Source: a virus
DNA: 26,644 nt
IMG/VR virus record: IMGVR_UViG_3300022214_000015
Span: 1-26,644 of that record
Strand: one strand, 5' to 3'
The notes beneath the pieces were generated by a model, which saw only the letters and a program-made list of their open reading frames with translations, had not been told where the DNA came from and did not search any database. This document shows positions 1 to 9,500 of the stretch, one piece after another (the first letter of the stretch is position 1; every line of letters starts with the position of its first letter). The position numbers and the translations under genes are program-made.

Positions 1-1
1 C

Positions 2-1189
2 ACACTCTTTGCCGACCGCACGAAATCGGCGGAGTTCGAGCAACTGCTGAACCTGATTGAGTCTGATACCGGCACCCACATTGACGGAACAGGGCTCACG
101 ATCTACCACGATGCACGGATGGGCGGTGCCACCAGCACACAGAAGATTGTCTTGTACGAAGCCTGGATGCGCGACCCGGAAACCATCGAACGGTTCGGGT
201 GGATCATTGAGCCCTCCGATTCCGGCGTTAAGCCGCAGAAGCGCAAGCGGTCTTACGCCAAGTACCCGACCGGGCGATACATCCGGTGGGCCGGAGATGT
301 GAAGTTCGAGGACCGCGAAAACCCGTTCCCCGACTTCCCGTACTCCGAGATGATCTACATGAGCGACGATCTGGAGTGGCCGATGGGTGGCATGGATCAA
401 CTCATCCCCATTCAAGACCTGTACGATCTGCGTAACAACCAGCTTAACGATTCGATGAACTTCGCGGTGATGGGCGACCAGACGTGGATGGACGCCCGAA
501 CCGGGGTAAAGAGTGCGCGCCAGATCACGAACCGCCCCGGAGAGGTTAGATTCGTCGCAAGCATCGACGGTATCAAGACAACTCCCGGCCCGCGAGTCCC
601 CGGAGAAGCGTTCGCATCCATCAACCAGATTCTCGCAGACTTCGACCGCGTATCGGGCTCCCCCGACATTCTACCTCAACTATCGTCCGGTGACTGGCGG
701 AGTGGGTACGCGGTCGATGCGCTTTCTGAACTCGTTCGCGGCAGGCTGAAACTGCTGACCTACTCGCAGGAAGCTTGTATGCGCGACTTCGCGCAGAAGA
801 ACACCCGGATGCACGGGATGTTCTACGAGCGAGGGGTTCACTACCCGCAGGAAATGGACCTTGTGGGTGTTCACCCGGAGATGTTCGAGTACACGATTCG
901 CGCAGGATTGAACCTTCCCGCGAGTCGGCGCGCTCAGGAACAGTTCCTTCTCCAGATGCTCGACCGCGCAGGCCCGGTGGGGAGTGGCCCGCACGCGGTC
1001 ATGTACCAGTACACGCTCTCGCAGACCGACCTTCCGAATAAAGACGCGCTCCTCGATGAGATGAAGGCGGCGCGAGAGCAAGATATGAAACAGGCGCAGG
1101 CTGCACAGCAGGCTCAACAGGAAGCCGACTTGCAGGCCGAAGCGATGAAGAATCAACCCGAGCCGGTCCCGCCAGGATCGGTTCAGTAG
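2..1189 (+). CDS. Portal (head-tail connector) protein, 5' end missing
   Basis: The reading frame is open from base 2, so this is the C-terminal 395 residues of a longer protein whose start lies left of the window. It probably forms the dodecameric portal ring at the head vertex, through which DNA is packaged and ejected. Support comes from position (directly upstream of scaffold and major capsid genes), a long mixed alpha/beta body, a segment typical of podovirus portals (VSGSPDILPQ, followed by a long helical stretch rich in R and L) and a Q/A/E-rich C-terminal tail of about 50 residues that looks disordered or coiled-coil. An internal ATG at 119 is not the true start, because coding sequence continues upstream of it in frame. 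The terminase genes that usually precede a portal are not in view. The family assignment is from residue pattern and synteny only. Confidence 0.8.
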   Translation, partial: TLFADRTKSAEFEQLLNLIESDTGTHIDGTGLTIYHDARMGGATSTQKIVLYEAWMRDPETIERFGWIIEPSDSGVKPQKRKRSYAKYPTGRYIRWAGDVKFEDRENPFPDFPYSEMIYMSDDLEWPMGGMDQLIPIQDLYDLRNNQLNDSMNFAVMGDQTWMDARTGVKSARQITNRPGEVRFVASIDGIKTTPGPRVPGEAFASINQILADFDRVSGSPDILPQLSSGDWRSGYAVDALSELVRGRLKLLTYSQEACMRDFAQKNTRMHGMFYERGVHYPQEMDLVGVHPEMFEYTIRAGLNLPASRRAQEQFLLQMLDRAGPVGSGPHAVMYQYTLSQTDLPNKDALLDEMKAAREQDMKQAQAAQQAQQEADLQAEAMKNQPEPVPPGSVQ

Positions 1190-1197
1190 GAGACACC

Positions 1198-1575
1198 ATG
1201 TTCCCTCCAAGCGGTGGCGGCGGTAACAATCCGCAGTCCAAACAGGTAACGACATTGTTCAACCGCAACAGGCCCGGTGGCCTCGCGCAAGGGGGAGCAC
1301 AGGGTATTGCGGGTGGTCAAGGGATGACACCACCCGCAGCCGGATCGGTCGGAGAGCATCTGGCCGAAGCCTTCAAGGGAATCACCGCACAGGAACCCGG
1401 AGCGATGGAATCTCTCCGTGCGTTCCTTCTTGCGTTGCAGGAACTTGGAGGACAGTCATCTCAGCAACCGCCCGCCACTGAGCCCGGCGCGATGGAGCAG
1501 CGACCGACTGGCTTTCCGGGGATCGCCCCGGCAGCAGCGCAGTCGGCCCCGTCCGGTCGCGCCCCCTTAGGGTAG
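1198..1575 (+). CDS. Small Gly/Pro/Gln-rich protein between portal and scaffold
   Basis: This 125-residue protein is not recognised. It has low-complexity Gly, Pro, Ala and Gln-rich ends and one short helical stretch in the middle (about residues 50-85, LAEAFKGITAQ onward). The start is supported by an AGGAG Shine-Dalgarno at 1188-1192 that overlaps the portal stop codon. It is co-directional with the portal, 8 bases downstream, and lies 22 bases before the scaffold gene, so it is almost certainly co-translated with the head module. Such proteins between portal and scaffold are often minor head or scaffold-accessory proteins, but nothing in the sequence shows a specific role. Confidence 0.7.
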   Translation: MFPPSGGGGNNPQSKQVTTLFNRNRPGGLAQGGAQGIAGGQGMTPPAAGSVGEHLAEAFKGITAQEPGAMESLRAFLLALQELGGQSSQQPPATEPGAMEQRPTGFPGIAPAAAQSAPSGRAPLG

Positions 1576-1597
1576 GCATAACAAGGAGTGATCCTTC

Positions 1598-2386
1598 ATG
1601 CCAGAGCCTAACGGTACCGCCGTTCCGACTTCCCTCGACGTGGAAGCCCCGGCTCCCGAGCCCGCCGCGCAAGCAGCGTCAGCCCCGGAGACTCCGGCAA
1701 TTGCGCCGCGTGAGGAAGAAAGCCCGTTCGATGCGTCCGCACTTGAGGCAACATTAAAAAGCAAGTTCGGCCCGGACATCTCTCTCAAGACGTTGGACAA
1801 GTGGGTAGATAAACTCCACAAGACCAACAGCAAACTTGGAAGGGAACTGGCCGAATACAAGAAAGCCAATGAGCCAAAGGATGCGTTCTGGAAGATGATT
1901 GACCAGAACGAGGAAATGCGCATGGAGATGGCAAGCGTCGTTGAGAAATACGAGCAGGCCAACCCCGGCGTCTCCTCGCAGGCCAACTTCCAGAACCTCG
2001 ATCTGGCTGAGCGGCTAAACAGAATTGAGATGGAGAACCTGGTAACTCGAACCGAGAGTGAAATCAGCGCCCTCGAAGCAAGAGGGTGGCCGGTTGACGA
2101 AGCGATGCGGGATGAGATAACCGCAGCGGTTCTTGAGTCCAGAGGAGGCGTTACCCCGAAGGGCGTCTATATGGCGAAGTACGGGGACATTCTTCTGGAA
2201 CACGAACGCCGCAAGGCCGCAGAGGATGCGGTTGCTGCAATCAAGATGAACAACAACTCTTACGTTCCGGCGGCTCCGCAGCGCGGCCAAGCTGCCGCGA
2301 CTTCGCCCGCACAGGACGTAAGCAAGATGACTGCATCAGAGTTTGCGGCATACGCAACGCAGCGGATTGCAAAGGGTCTGTCCTAG
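1598..2386 (+). CDS. Putative capsid scaffolding protein
   Basis: The 262-residue protein starts at an ATG with AAGGAG at 1583-1588. The N-terminal 40 residues are Ala/Pro-rich and probably disordered. Residues about 45-200 are highly charged and helical with coiled-coil character (alternating E/K/R with L, M and A). A short C-terminal helix (about 240-262, ending in a basic patch RIAKGLS) follows an Ala/Gln linker. This architecture and the slot immediately before the major capsid gene match phage scaffolding proteins, which template procapsid assembly through a C-terminal capsid-binding helix and then leave or are degraded. No protease motif is visible. The assignment rests on composition and synteny, since scaffolds share little sequence similarity. 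Confidence 0.72.
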   Translation: MPEPNGTAVPTSLDVEAPAPEPAAQAASAPETPAIAPREEESPFDASALEATLKSKFGPDISLKTLDKWVDKLHKTNSKLGRELAEYKKANEPKDAFWKMIDQNEEMRMEMASVVEKYEQANPGVSSQANFQNLDLAERLNRIEMENLVTRTESEISALEARGWPVDEAMRDEITAAVLESRGGVTPKGVYMAKYGDILLEHERRKAAEDAVAAIKMNNNSYVPAAPQRGQAAATSPAQDVSKMTASEFAAYATQRIAKGLS

Positions 2387-2432
2387 TCGCTCATTGGTTC
2401 TGGTGACGGTTCTCCACTAGGAGACAATCACC

Positions 2433-3440
2433 ATGCCTTCAATCGCGGAACTTAACGCTCTTACTCAGGAGCTTTATCTTCCCCGGATTACAACGAACTT
2501 CGGATCGGAAGTCCCGGTCCTGAAGGCGTTGCTGTCTAAGGGAAGCAAACTCCAGGGTGGAACGAGTATCCGTAAGTCTATCGCCTATCAGTACACGAAG
2601 GGCGGGGCTTACGGTCGCGGGCAGGTATTCGACCTGTCTGGCGAGGAAAACTTCACGGCTGCCGAGTGGACGTATCGCTACTACATGTGGCCTACGATGA
2701 TCACGCGGCAGGACCAGCTTGAGAACGCCGGTCCTTCGCAGGTCCATGACATCATGGAAGCGAAGGTCATGGTTATGAAGTACGGCGGCGAGCAGGATTT
2801 GGCGAATGATTTCTTCACTGGTGGCGGGACGGACTCGTCTCTTGTCATCAATGAACTGGATCACGCGCTAAACGATGCTTCCGATTCGCTCGGTGCCGGT
2901 GTCACGTATGGTGGCATCAGCAAGTCCACGTATTCGTGGTGGGCTGGAAATTGCAAGGACCTTGATGGTACGGGCGGCGACCATGGCCCGACCTACTCCA
3001 ACATCAAGTCCGGCCTCGCGCTGGCACATGATGCGGACAAGGTTCCCAACTTCCTGATGGCCTATTCCACGACCATCGACACGTTCATGCAGTCTCAGCA
3101 GTCCAATCAGCGGTACATCGCTGACGGGGCAAAGGGTCCGTATGCACAGTTGCTCGCCGGTTTCAAGATGGCGCATGTGGATGGTATTCCGTTTGTCGCG
3201 GATAACCATATCGCGTACAGCACGTCTGTCCCAGCGACCAACCGCATCTACGCGCTCAACCTGGATTACTTCGACCTCATCACCCACGAAAAGGAAAACT
3301 TCCGAGTCGATGGGTGGAAAGAGCCGATTGACCAGGCTGCGCTCGTCAATAAATTGTTCTGGGCCGGTAACGTTGTTACGTGGGACCCGAGCCGTCATGT
3401 CGTGATTCACGACTTCGACATCGCTTCTATCACGACCTAA
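2433..3440 (+). CDS. Major capsid protein
   Basis: This 335-residue protein is the expected size for an HK97-fold coat protein without a maturation-protease domain. It starts at an ATG with AGGAG at 2419-2423. Features consistent with the family are an N-terminal helical segment (SIAELNALTQELYLP), a beta-rich E-loop region around residues 40-85, a central SQVHDIMEAKVMVMKYGGEQ helix resembling the spine helix, and a C-terminal P-domain/A-domain stretch ending in a conserved-looking beta strand (HVVIHDFDIASI). It follows the scaffold and precedes a small capsid-associated gene. It assembles into the icosahedral shell. The HK97 fold is inferred from context and length, not shown directly. Confidence 0.85.
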   Translation: MPSIAELNALTQELYLPRITTNFGSEVPVLKALLSKGSKLQGGTSIRKSIAYQYTKGGAYGRGQVFDLSGEENFTAAEWTYRYYMWPTMITRQDQLENAGPSQVHDIMEAKVMVMKYGGEQDLANDFFTGGGTDSSLVINELDHALNDASDSLGAGVTYGGISKSTYSWWAGNCKDLDGTGGDHGPTYSNIKSGLALAHDADKVPNFLMAYSTTIDTFMQSQQSNQRYIADGAKGPYAQLLAGFKMAHVDGIPFVADNHIAYSTSVPATNRIYALNLDYFDLITHEKENFRVDGWKEPIDQAALVNKLFWAGNVVTWDPSRHVVIHDFDIASITT

Positions 3441-3455
3441 GGGAGGTGAACTAAC

Positions 3456-3950
3456 ATGGCTATCGAACTTAATGTAAGGGGTGCCACGTTCACCTCGGAT
3501 ACCCTCACCGACTTTGGCGCTAATGCGCGCACTGGTATGATTGTTCAGTTTGCTGACAGCACATACGGAGTGCGTGACTACATTATCGTCAAGGCGGCAG
3601 AGGCAATCGCCGATGGGCTTCTGGTGATGAAGGATTCAACTTCTTCGTCCACCGTCACTGTTATCAAGACTTCTGGTGTCGCTGTTGCGGCGCTTGGTGT
3701 CAATAACACGGGCGGTACGGTTGCAAGCGGCGATTATTTCTACGCACTTCGTCGTGGCCTCGGCTACGCCGACCCGGAAGCGGGCGGTTGGGTCGATGGA
3801 GCGAAGATTGGTCCCGCAGCCAACGGTGAGGCCGATACGGTCGGAACGGTTGGTGATGTTGTTGGTGTCGCCATCCTCGACTCCAGCGCAACCGTGAATG
3901 CGAACCTTGTCTTGTTTGACTTTGGGTTCGGATTCGTTGCGGCTAGCTAA
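3456..3950 (+). CDS. Probable capsid decoration or stabilisation protein
   Basis: This 164-residue protein has a strong ribosome-binding site (GGGAGG, 3441-3446) only 15 bases after the capsid gene, which suggests very high expression. It is rich in Gly, Val, Ala and Thr with alternating hydrophobic residues, giving an almost all-beta prediction. The pattern of repeated short strands (TSGVAVAALGVNN, VGDVVGVAILD) resembles DUF2190-like or head-fibre/decoration proteins that bind the outer capsid surface. A strong hairpin follows directly, closing the head module. The function is inferred from position, composition and expression signals. A capsid cement protein is the best guess and a minor head protein is the alternative. 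Confidence 0.62.
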   Translation: MAIELNVRGATFTSDTLTDFGANARTGMIVQFADSTYGVRDYIIVKAAEAIADGLLVMKDSTSSSTVTVIKTSGVAVAALGVNNTGGTVASGDYFYALRRGLGYADPEAGGWVDGAKIGPAANGEADTVGTVGDVVGVAILDSSATVNANLVLFDFGFGFVAAS

Positions 3951-3961
3951 CTGAACGGGAT

Positions 3962-3987
3962 GGGGCGGGGGCTTCGGCTCCCGCCCC
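3962..3987 (+). terminator. UUCG-capped GC hairpin after the head module
   Basis: An 11-bp stem (3962-3972 with 3977-3987, one G.U pair, otherwise perfect, nearly all G:C) closes on a TTCG tetraloop at 3973-3976. It lies between the capsid-associated gene and the spike gene. No T-tract follows, so it is not a textbook Rho-independent terminator. It may be a partial terminator or a 3'-end-stabilising structure that lowers tail expression relative to capsid. It sits directly upstream of the next Shine-Dalgarno (3993-3997). Confidence 0.65.
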
Positions 3988-3992
3988 TACAT

Positions 3993-3997
3993 GGAGG
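3993..3997 (+). promoter_or_regulatory. Ribosome-binding site that sets a GTG start at 4006
   Basis: GGAGG is followed by 8 bases and then GTG. An in-frame ATG at 3991 overlaps this motif and has only the hairpin upstream of it, so the GTG at 4006 is the better start for the spike gene. Confidence 0.6.
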
Positions 3998-4005
3998 AAG
4001 AAATA

Positions 4006-5478
4006 GTGGCTACATACACAGTAAGCCCCGGCCTGAACACCATTCAGACGGCAATCAACGGAGCAAACAATACCAGCGGGGATATAATCGAACTGAACGA
4101 TGGAACTTATACGTTCAGCACTTCTGCGATGGATTTCAGGTCCGCTGTAACTGGCACGCTGTTCGCGCCATCTGGATCGACTCCGGGGCTTACCATTCGC
4201 TCTAAGAATCCTGGTGGAGCCACGCTCAATCTTTCTGGATGTCCGTTCGAGGCTATCCGTGGAGGGGATGCGACAGGCGTTATTATCGAGGATATGACAT
4301 TCCTCAATCAGACTGGATCGAACACAATCCTTCGTGACAATGCCGACTGCCCGTTGACGAAGTTTGTGTTCCGGGACATCGTGCTTTCCGGTCAAAGCGC
4401 AACCGCGTTCTTCCTTTCGGCTCATGCCGGAACGACCATCACATTTGAGAACATCACGACCACAGCAACTTATGCCGGTGACTATGTGTTCTGGATCGTC
4501 GGGACGACAAGCAATCTTGATATGCTTATCAAGAATGTGGATGCCCGGCTACATACATCGGAAACTATGGTAAACGCGGTTTACACCCGTGATTGCAGGG
4601 ACGTTAGGATTGATGGTCTGTGGACAAAGGACACTACTAGTTACGGACTACATATTCAGGCAAACAGCGCGAATGGAACGTATGACATTGACGTTTCAAA
4701 TGTGTGGGTGGATGGAAACACCACGGCGGTTCCCGGTATCCATGTTGGGCATACTTCGACGCTGTATCCAGCGAAAAGAATCAGGCTGCATGGAATCAGA
4801 GTGAATGATACCGGTGCGTATGGAATTGAGTTTGAGAACGGAGCAGAGGACTGCGAGTTGGTCAACTTCCGCGTAACCAATGCCGCTACATACGCAGTAC
4901 CTCTGGCAGAGGATACGAAGAACATACTGGTGTCTGACGGATTCATTGATGGTGGTACGGCTGGTGTGGTGATTGCACACGGGCAGAGGCACCGCATCCT
5001 TCGCAATGTGATTGCGAACTGCACGTATGGAATCAGGATCAATGGCGACTCTGCTTTCGTTACCGATCCCGAGCGATGCACCGTAAAGAACAACATCTTC
5101 TACGGGTGCGATTACATCTATCAAATCATGGACAGTACATACTGGCCCGCATTTGCAGTTGACCACTCGTTCGGGCCAAACACCGTGTACTCGCCTGGTT
5201 CCTATTACGCTTCGGTGAACGCGAATGATAAGACGCAGGCTGAGTTTGAGGCATTGTTCCCGACGGCGATTGATGAATCTGATAATGCCGTATCAGGTGA
5301 TGGACCGTCGCCATTTAAGTATTCAACGCAGCAGGTTCTAAACATTCTGTGTGGTGTAGCAGATGAGCCGTTCCTTAAATACAGCACCACCAACGCGGCC
5401 AACATTCTTGTAGGCAATACAAGTGGAAACCCAAACAAGTTCTCAACGCAGCAGGCATTGAACCTGCTTATTCCGTAA
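4006..5478 (+). CDS. Beta-helix tail spike or fibre protein (pectate-lyase-like fold)
   Basis: This 490-residue protein starts at GTG 4006. It opens with a pattern typical of right-handed parallel beta-helix proteins (SPGLNTIQTAINGAN, then DIIELNDGTYTF). About 380 residues of repeating short strands with Asn, Asp, Gly and Val/Ile turns follow (ILRNVIANCTYGIRING, CTVKNNIFYGCDY). Such folds occur in phage tail spikes that bind or cut surface polysaccharide, and in pectate lyases. I could not pick out a convincing catalytic pair, so enzymatic activity is unproven. The C-terminus carries an exact 20-residue repeat starting at K438, K458 and K478 (K-[YF]-S-T-x-x-x-x-N-[IL]-L). Its neighbours are small structural proteins and a lyase-like protein, so it is probably a host-adsorption component. 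Confidence 0.78.
   Translation: MATYTVSPGLNTIQTAINGANNTSGDIIELNDGTYTFSTSAMDFRSAVTGTLFAPSGSTPGLTIRSKNPGGATLNLSGCPFEAIRGGDATGVIIEDMTFLNQTGSNTILRDNADCPLTKFVFRDIVLSGQSATAFFLSAHAGTTITFENITTTATYAGDYVFWIVGTTSNLDMLIKNVDARLHTSETMVNAVYTRDCRDVRIDGLWTKDTTSYGLHIQANSANGTYDIDVSNVWVDGNTTAVPGIHVGHTSTLYPAKRIRLHGIRVNDTGAYGIEFENGAEDCELVNFRVTNAATYAVPLAEDTKNILVSDGFIDGGTAGVVIAHGQRHRILRNVIANCTYGIRINGDSAFVTDPERCTVKNNIFYGCDYIYQIMDSTYWPAFAVDHSFGPNTVYSPGSYYASVNANDKTQAEFEALFPTAIDESDNAVSGDGPSPFKYSTQQVLNILCGVADEPFLKYSTTNAANILVGNTSGNPNKFSTQQALNLLIP
5317..5475 (+). repeat. Three 60-nt (20-residue) tandem repeats at the spike C-terminus
   Basis: Units start at 5317, 5377 and 5437, exactly 60 bases apart and in frame. Each begins Lys-aromatic-Ser-Thr and continues to N-[IL]-L. 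The first and third units share QQ after the Thr, and the third is cut short by the stop codon after 13 residues. DNA identity is only partial (TCAACGCAGCAGG recurs in units 1 and 3), so the repeat is old or selected at the protein level. A capping or oligomerisation role is possible. Confidence 0.7.
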
Positions 5479-5503
5479 CTGTGTAAACTAGGAAGGATCA
5501 GAG

Positions 5504-6097
5504 ATGAAGATTGACCCGAGATATAAGAAGGTGCTGCGCGAAATCTATGGAGACACGGGCGTCACCGACGATGACCACGAACTGGCGAGCAATCTGCTCT
5601 CCAGCCTGGAGATTGCCCACACAACCGGCAAGGGCAGGCTGTGCTACAACGATGTATGGACTCCGTTCTCAAGCAACCGTCTGGTCAAGTATGGCCCGGA
5701 GCTTTTGCTTGGACGCCTGTTTGACTCCAGCACGTATGACACTGGCTCCTACGCGCTACCGAACATCCCGAATGTAATCACACTTGGCACGGATGCGACT
5801 GCGTGGACGGACACGACCATCGAACTTGGCAACGAAATCTCCGACGCCGGGCTTTCGTTTGCGGCCCCGGATGATGTGACCTGTACGAGTTCTCCGGCTG
5901 CAAAGTTTCCGAATGACATCGTTACGATTACGCGCAGCTTCGGGCTGTTGACTCTGATTAGCGGCCCGTATTCGGTTACGGAAATGGCGCTTCGGAACTC
6001 GTCCAGCAAATACTTTAACCGTGTGCTGGTTTCGTCCACGTCTATTGCGACAAATGGAACGCTCACGGCGCAGATGGTCATTCAGGTCATTCCGTAA
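5504..6097 (+). CDS. Unrecognised structural protein in the tail module
   Basis: This 197-residue protein has a good start (AGGAAGGA upstream of ATG 5504). It has a short helical N-terminus (DPRYKKVLREIYGDTG) followed by a long beta-rich body with many Thr, Ser and Val residues, ending in a strand (TLTAQMVIQVIP). The final segment resembles the end of phage structural proteins of the kind seen in tail-fibre-associated or neck proteins (a coat-like fold with TLTAQMVIQV). It lies between the beta-helix spike and another small beta protein, so it is probably a virion component such as a connector or fibre adaptor. I cannot name its family. Confidence 0.65.
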   Translation: MKIDPRYKKVLREIYGDTGVTDDDHELASNLLSSLEIAHTTGKGRLCYNDVWTPFSSNRLVKYGPELLLGRLFDSSTYDTGSYALPNIPNVITLGTDATAWTDTTIELGNEISDAGLSFAAPDDVTCTSSPAAKFPNDIVTITRSFGLLTLISGPYSVTEMALRNSSSKYFNRVLVSSTSIATNGTLTAQMVIQVIP

Positions 6098-6108
6098 CGG
6101 AGGGTACA

Positions 6109-6573
6109 GTGCCTTCCATGAACCTGTATCCGCTATCGGATGTTTCTGTATCGTGGACTCCATCGTCAGCCGTAGACCACTACACTCTAATAGATGATTT
6201 GGTTGCGGATGATGGGGACTACATTGTTGCTGCGTCTGATGGGAAAGTAGACCGATTCACATTTGGTTCGGTTACGCCAGGCTTCAACATCATCACTGAC
6301 ATCACGGCAAACATTCGCATCAAGGGGTCTGCTTCACCACAGATACCGGCTATAAACGTGCGACTGTTCTTGAACGGCGCGAAGATAGCGGAATACTCGG
6401 CATCGTCTGATACATCCGGAGCGTGGCTCAACTCGTACATTCCGTTCACAGGGTTCTCAATTCCGGCTTCCGTGTGGAACAACGGTGTTAAAGAGATTGA
6501 GATACGGTCTGTGAATGGTTCCGCAAGTGGCGGCGGCAGCAAGTATCCTGATCCGTTCGATCAAGATGTGTGA
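6109..6573 (+). CDS. Unrecognised beta-rich tail-module protein
   Basis: This 154-residue protein starts at a GTG with GGAGGG at 6099-6104. The composition is strongly beta (repeated Val, Ile, Ser, Thr, Gly), with a likely jelly-roll pattern (NIITDITANIRIKGSAS, then AINVRLFLNGAKIAEYS, then KEIEIRSVNG). It resembles the small carbohydrate-binding or fibre-associated modules that sit beside phage depolymerases, and the N-terminal repeats of the next gene have a similar strand pattern. It ends 6 bases before that gene, so the two are probably co-translated. The role is inferred from context only. Confidence 0.6.
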   Translation: MPSMNLYPLSDVSVSWTPSSAVDHYTLIDDLVADDGDYIVAASDGKVDRFTFGSVTPGFNIITDITANIRIKGSASPQIPAINVRLFLNGAKIAEYSASSDTSGAWLNSYIPFTGFSIPASVWNNGVKEIEIRSVNGSASGGGSKYPDPFDQDV

Positions 6574-6579
6574 TAAGTA

Positions 6580-9500
6580 ATGGCAACATTCAGTGAATAC
6601 ATATCCAATCTGAGCCTTACGGTAACAGGAACGGACTCTCCGGTCGCTGTGAGCGAAGATGCGCTGACTGTCGTGTCGAGTTCGTACAACCAGGTGTACG
6701 AGACATCAAGCACGAGTCCCGTGCGTTCTCCCGATATTGGGCTTCCGTATCTCTCTGCGGATGACCTTGTGGCCGGGTCAACGTGGCTTATCTACTATCA
6801 GGCGAGCGTTGGCAACCAGAGCAATTCTGTTCCGTCCACCTGCTATCTTGTTGATGTTCCGGTGGCCACGAGACCATCGGGCGCATCCGACCTTGCGGGC
6901 GTTGAGGTGGAGTGTACGGGTACGGGCACGCCATACGCGATGAACGGAACGCTCCTGTGCGGGATGCTTGAGTATTCACCGGACGGGACCAAGAACATTG
7001 AGTTCAGTTTCAAGAATCTTGCTACTGGTGGTCTGTGCTCGGTAACGGGCGTGTCACTTGTTGCAATTCGCGTTGACGACAAGCTCACCAAGAGCGCAAC
7101 CGGTGGGGATTACTGGCATGATGCACAGTCCTCATTTAGCACAGTTCAGACGAACTCAACAACCGTGGCGTCCACTATCCACGTCACCAACTATACCCCG
7201 GATTCAACGGATGACTTCTGGCTGATCGTCTCCGGCGAGTCGCTGGATATGCCCATCAGTGAACTGGTGACGATGTGGGTTGAGGTAGATGGCGTCCAAA
7301 TCCTTACCCCGTGGGTCAAGAACTCTGCGGACAGCCGAGATTCACACTGCTTCTTCCTGTCGAAGAAACTTAGTCTATCTGGTGGGGTGCCACATGAAAT
7401 TAGGCTGCTTGGTAGAAAGCAGTCCGGCACCGGGCTAGCATCGTTCAAGCGTGGCCGCATAACACTGCTGAAGTTGTCCTCATTCGGATCGCATACGTAT
7501 CTATCCTTGCAGCAGCCGAGTGTCACCACAGAGTATCCGTCGCGGCAGGAAATCATTTCTGGCACGTTCACACCTTCGTCCTCGGGTGAGAATGTGCTTG
7601 TGATTGCCAATGGGGCGGTATCTCACAGCCCCGGCGCAGCCGCCGCCATCACCGGGCATGTAACCAATATGACTGCCACCGGGGAACTAGTTGACTTCTC
7701 CGGGTTCGCTCACCCATCCAGCACCGCAGAGGTTGTTGCGATGACGTGCGGCGGTTCTGAAGTCGTAAACGCGCAACAGGTGTATTCGTACCAGCTGTCC
7801 AGCCAGTCCGGGTTCGGTGCCAGCAATCCGCTTGTAGGGAAAACGCTCTGGCCTCATACGCTGATGATGCTTGGCCTGTCTACAAACCCAACACCTGGTG
7901 TTGTTATGCTGTCGGCGAGTGATTCGATAGGCCGCGACAACATGCTGGACTCTCCGAGTGGCACGTATGACGGCGACCCGATTTCGTCGCCCATGAACGG
8001 GTACGATTCTATTGGGCTTGCCAACATATCGGACTCGGGAAGCGCATCAATCGTGTACGAGGGGGTAATACCAGTTGCCCATCCGCGCATGTGGCTCAAT
8101 GACAACATTGGTGGCGGTTGGGCGAATCGTCTCGCATACCTTCAGGCGCATACGAGTGGTACGCGCTGGACCACGCTACTTAATTACATTGACCGTAGCC
8201 CGGCGCACTATGCGCTCGCCTACAAGATGACAGGGACGACATCCTACCGGGATAGCGCGCTGGCAAGGATTGATACGATCCTATCGAACGCATCAATCAA
8301 TATGTCCTCATCCGGTGTCACGTACCGGGAAACCATGCGGACGTTTGCGCTTACCTATGACTGGTTGCACGACGAACTGGGTTCTGTTCGTAAGCAGAAG
8401 ATGCAGGACTACATGCTCGGTGCTGTGTTTGCGTTTATGAACGACAAGCACCCTGACGCAGCCGCAGTAACACATACCGGTGGTGATCCGTCACCGAACG
8501 GATGGGACAAGGGCAACAACTTCTACGTCGCATACACCATGATGTGCGCGTATGCGGCCATCGCTCTGTACCATGAGCAACCGCTTGACTGGGGATGGCC
8601 TCCGGGTAGCTCTACGCGCCGTCAGTTTATTCTCCCGCGCCACCACACGCAGGGTGGACCGTTGTTCACGGACCTGTATGAGTACACTATCGACAGGATA
8701 GATCAGGCGACGGACCCAAGCAATCCAGTGTGGACACGGCAGGGATTTGGGTCGTTCATTGGCGGCGGATGGATTGAGGGTTCCGAGTACGGGCGTGGTG
8801 TGGGCCGCGCTATGATGGAAACGCTACTGATGTTGCGAAATGCGGCTGGTCAGCCATACTTCGACAACTTCGGGTTCGCATCCGACATCGTGCAGTATAT
8901 GTACTACGAGACGCAGCCCGGAAGCACAGCCCAGATATGTCTCGGTGAAGCGACGATCAATGAGTATATCACCGTCCACACGTACAACAGGCTGGAAATG
9001 TTGTTCTGTGTGGGTGGATTGCTTGGCACGCAGGTTGGCAAGTGGGGACAATACTGGCTGGACAACATCTTCACTGATGAAACCAGCGCGAACGCACATG
9101 ACTTCACTGACCGTGAAATGCTCATGTACTGCGAGGATTTCGCAGAGGAGAACGCATACCTATCTCTTGGTCTTGGCTGGTTCTCTATTGGCAACGGGTT
9201 CCTGAACAGCCGAAACGTATGGAGTAGCACCGGGACATCCGCCACCATATCAGCGGTACATTTTGCGCAGGGACACCAGCACAACGATCAGGGGCATATC
9301 CAGATATTCAAGGGCGGCCCCGGTGGCAGGCTTGGCGGGTGGCTTCTTGGAGAGCCACAGGGACTCGCAACTGGCGGTATATCCGGCGATCCGTGGCACA
9401 CCAAGTTCCACAACACATACCTGTGGGTTCCATCAAACTATCCTGGCGGATGGATGCAGGCAACAGGTATCCAACTTCGTAGAGAACCTGGGTTTGAAAA

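Noticed and set aside
680-1255. 191-residue - strand frame opposite the portal
   Set aside because: It overlaps the portal and the following small gene on the opposite strand, with no start signal and no recognisable protein pattern.
3991-4005. ATG 3991 as the start of the spike gene
   Set aside because: It overlaps the Shine-Dalgarno that serves GTG 4006 and has only the hairpin immediately upstream.
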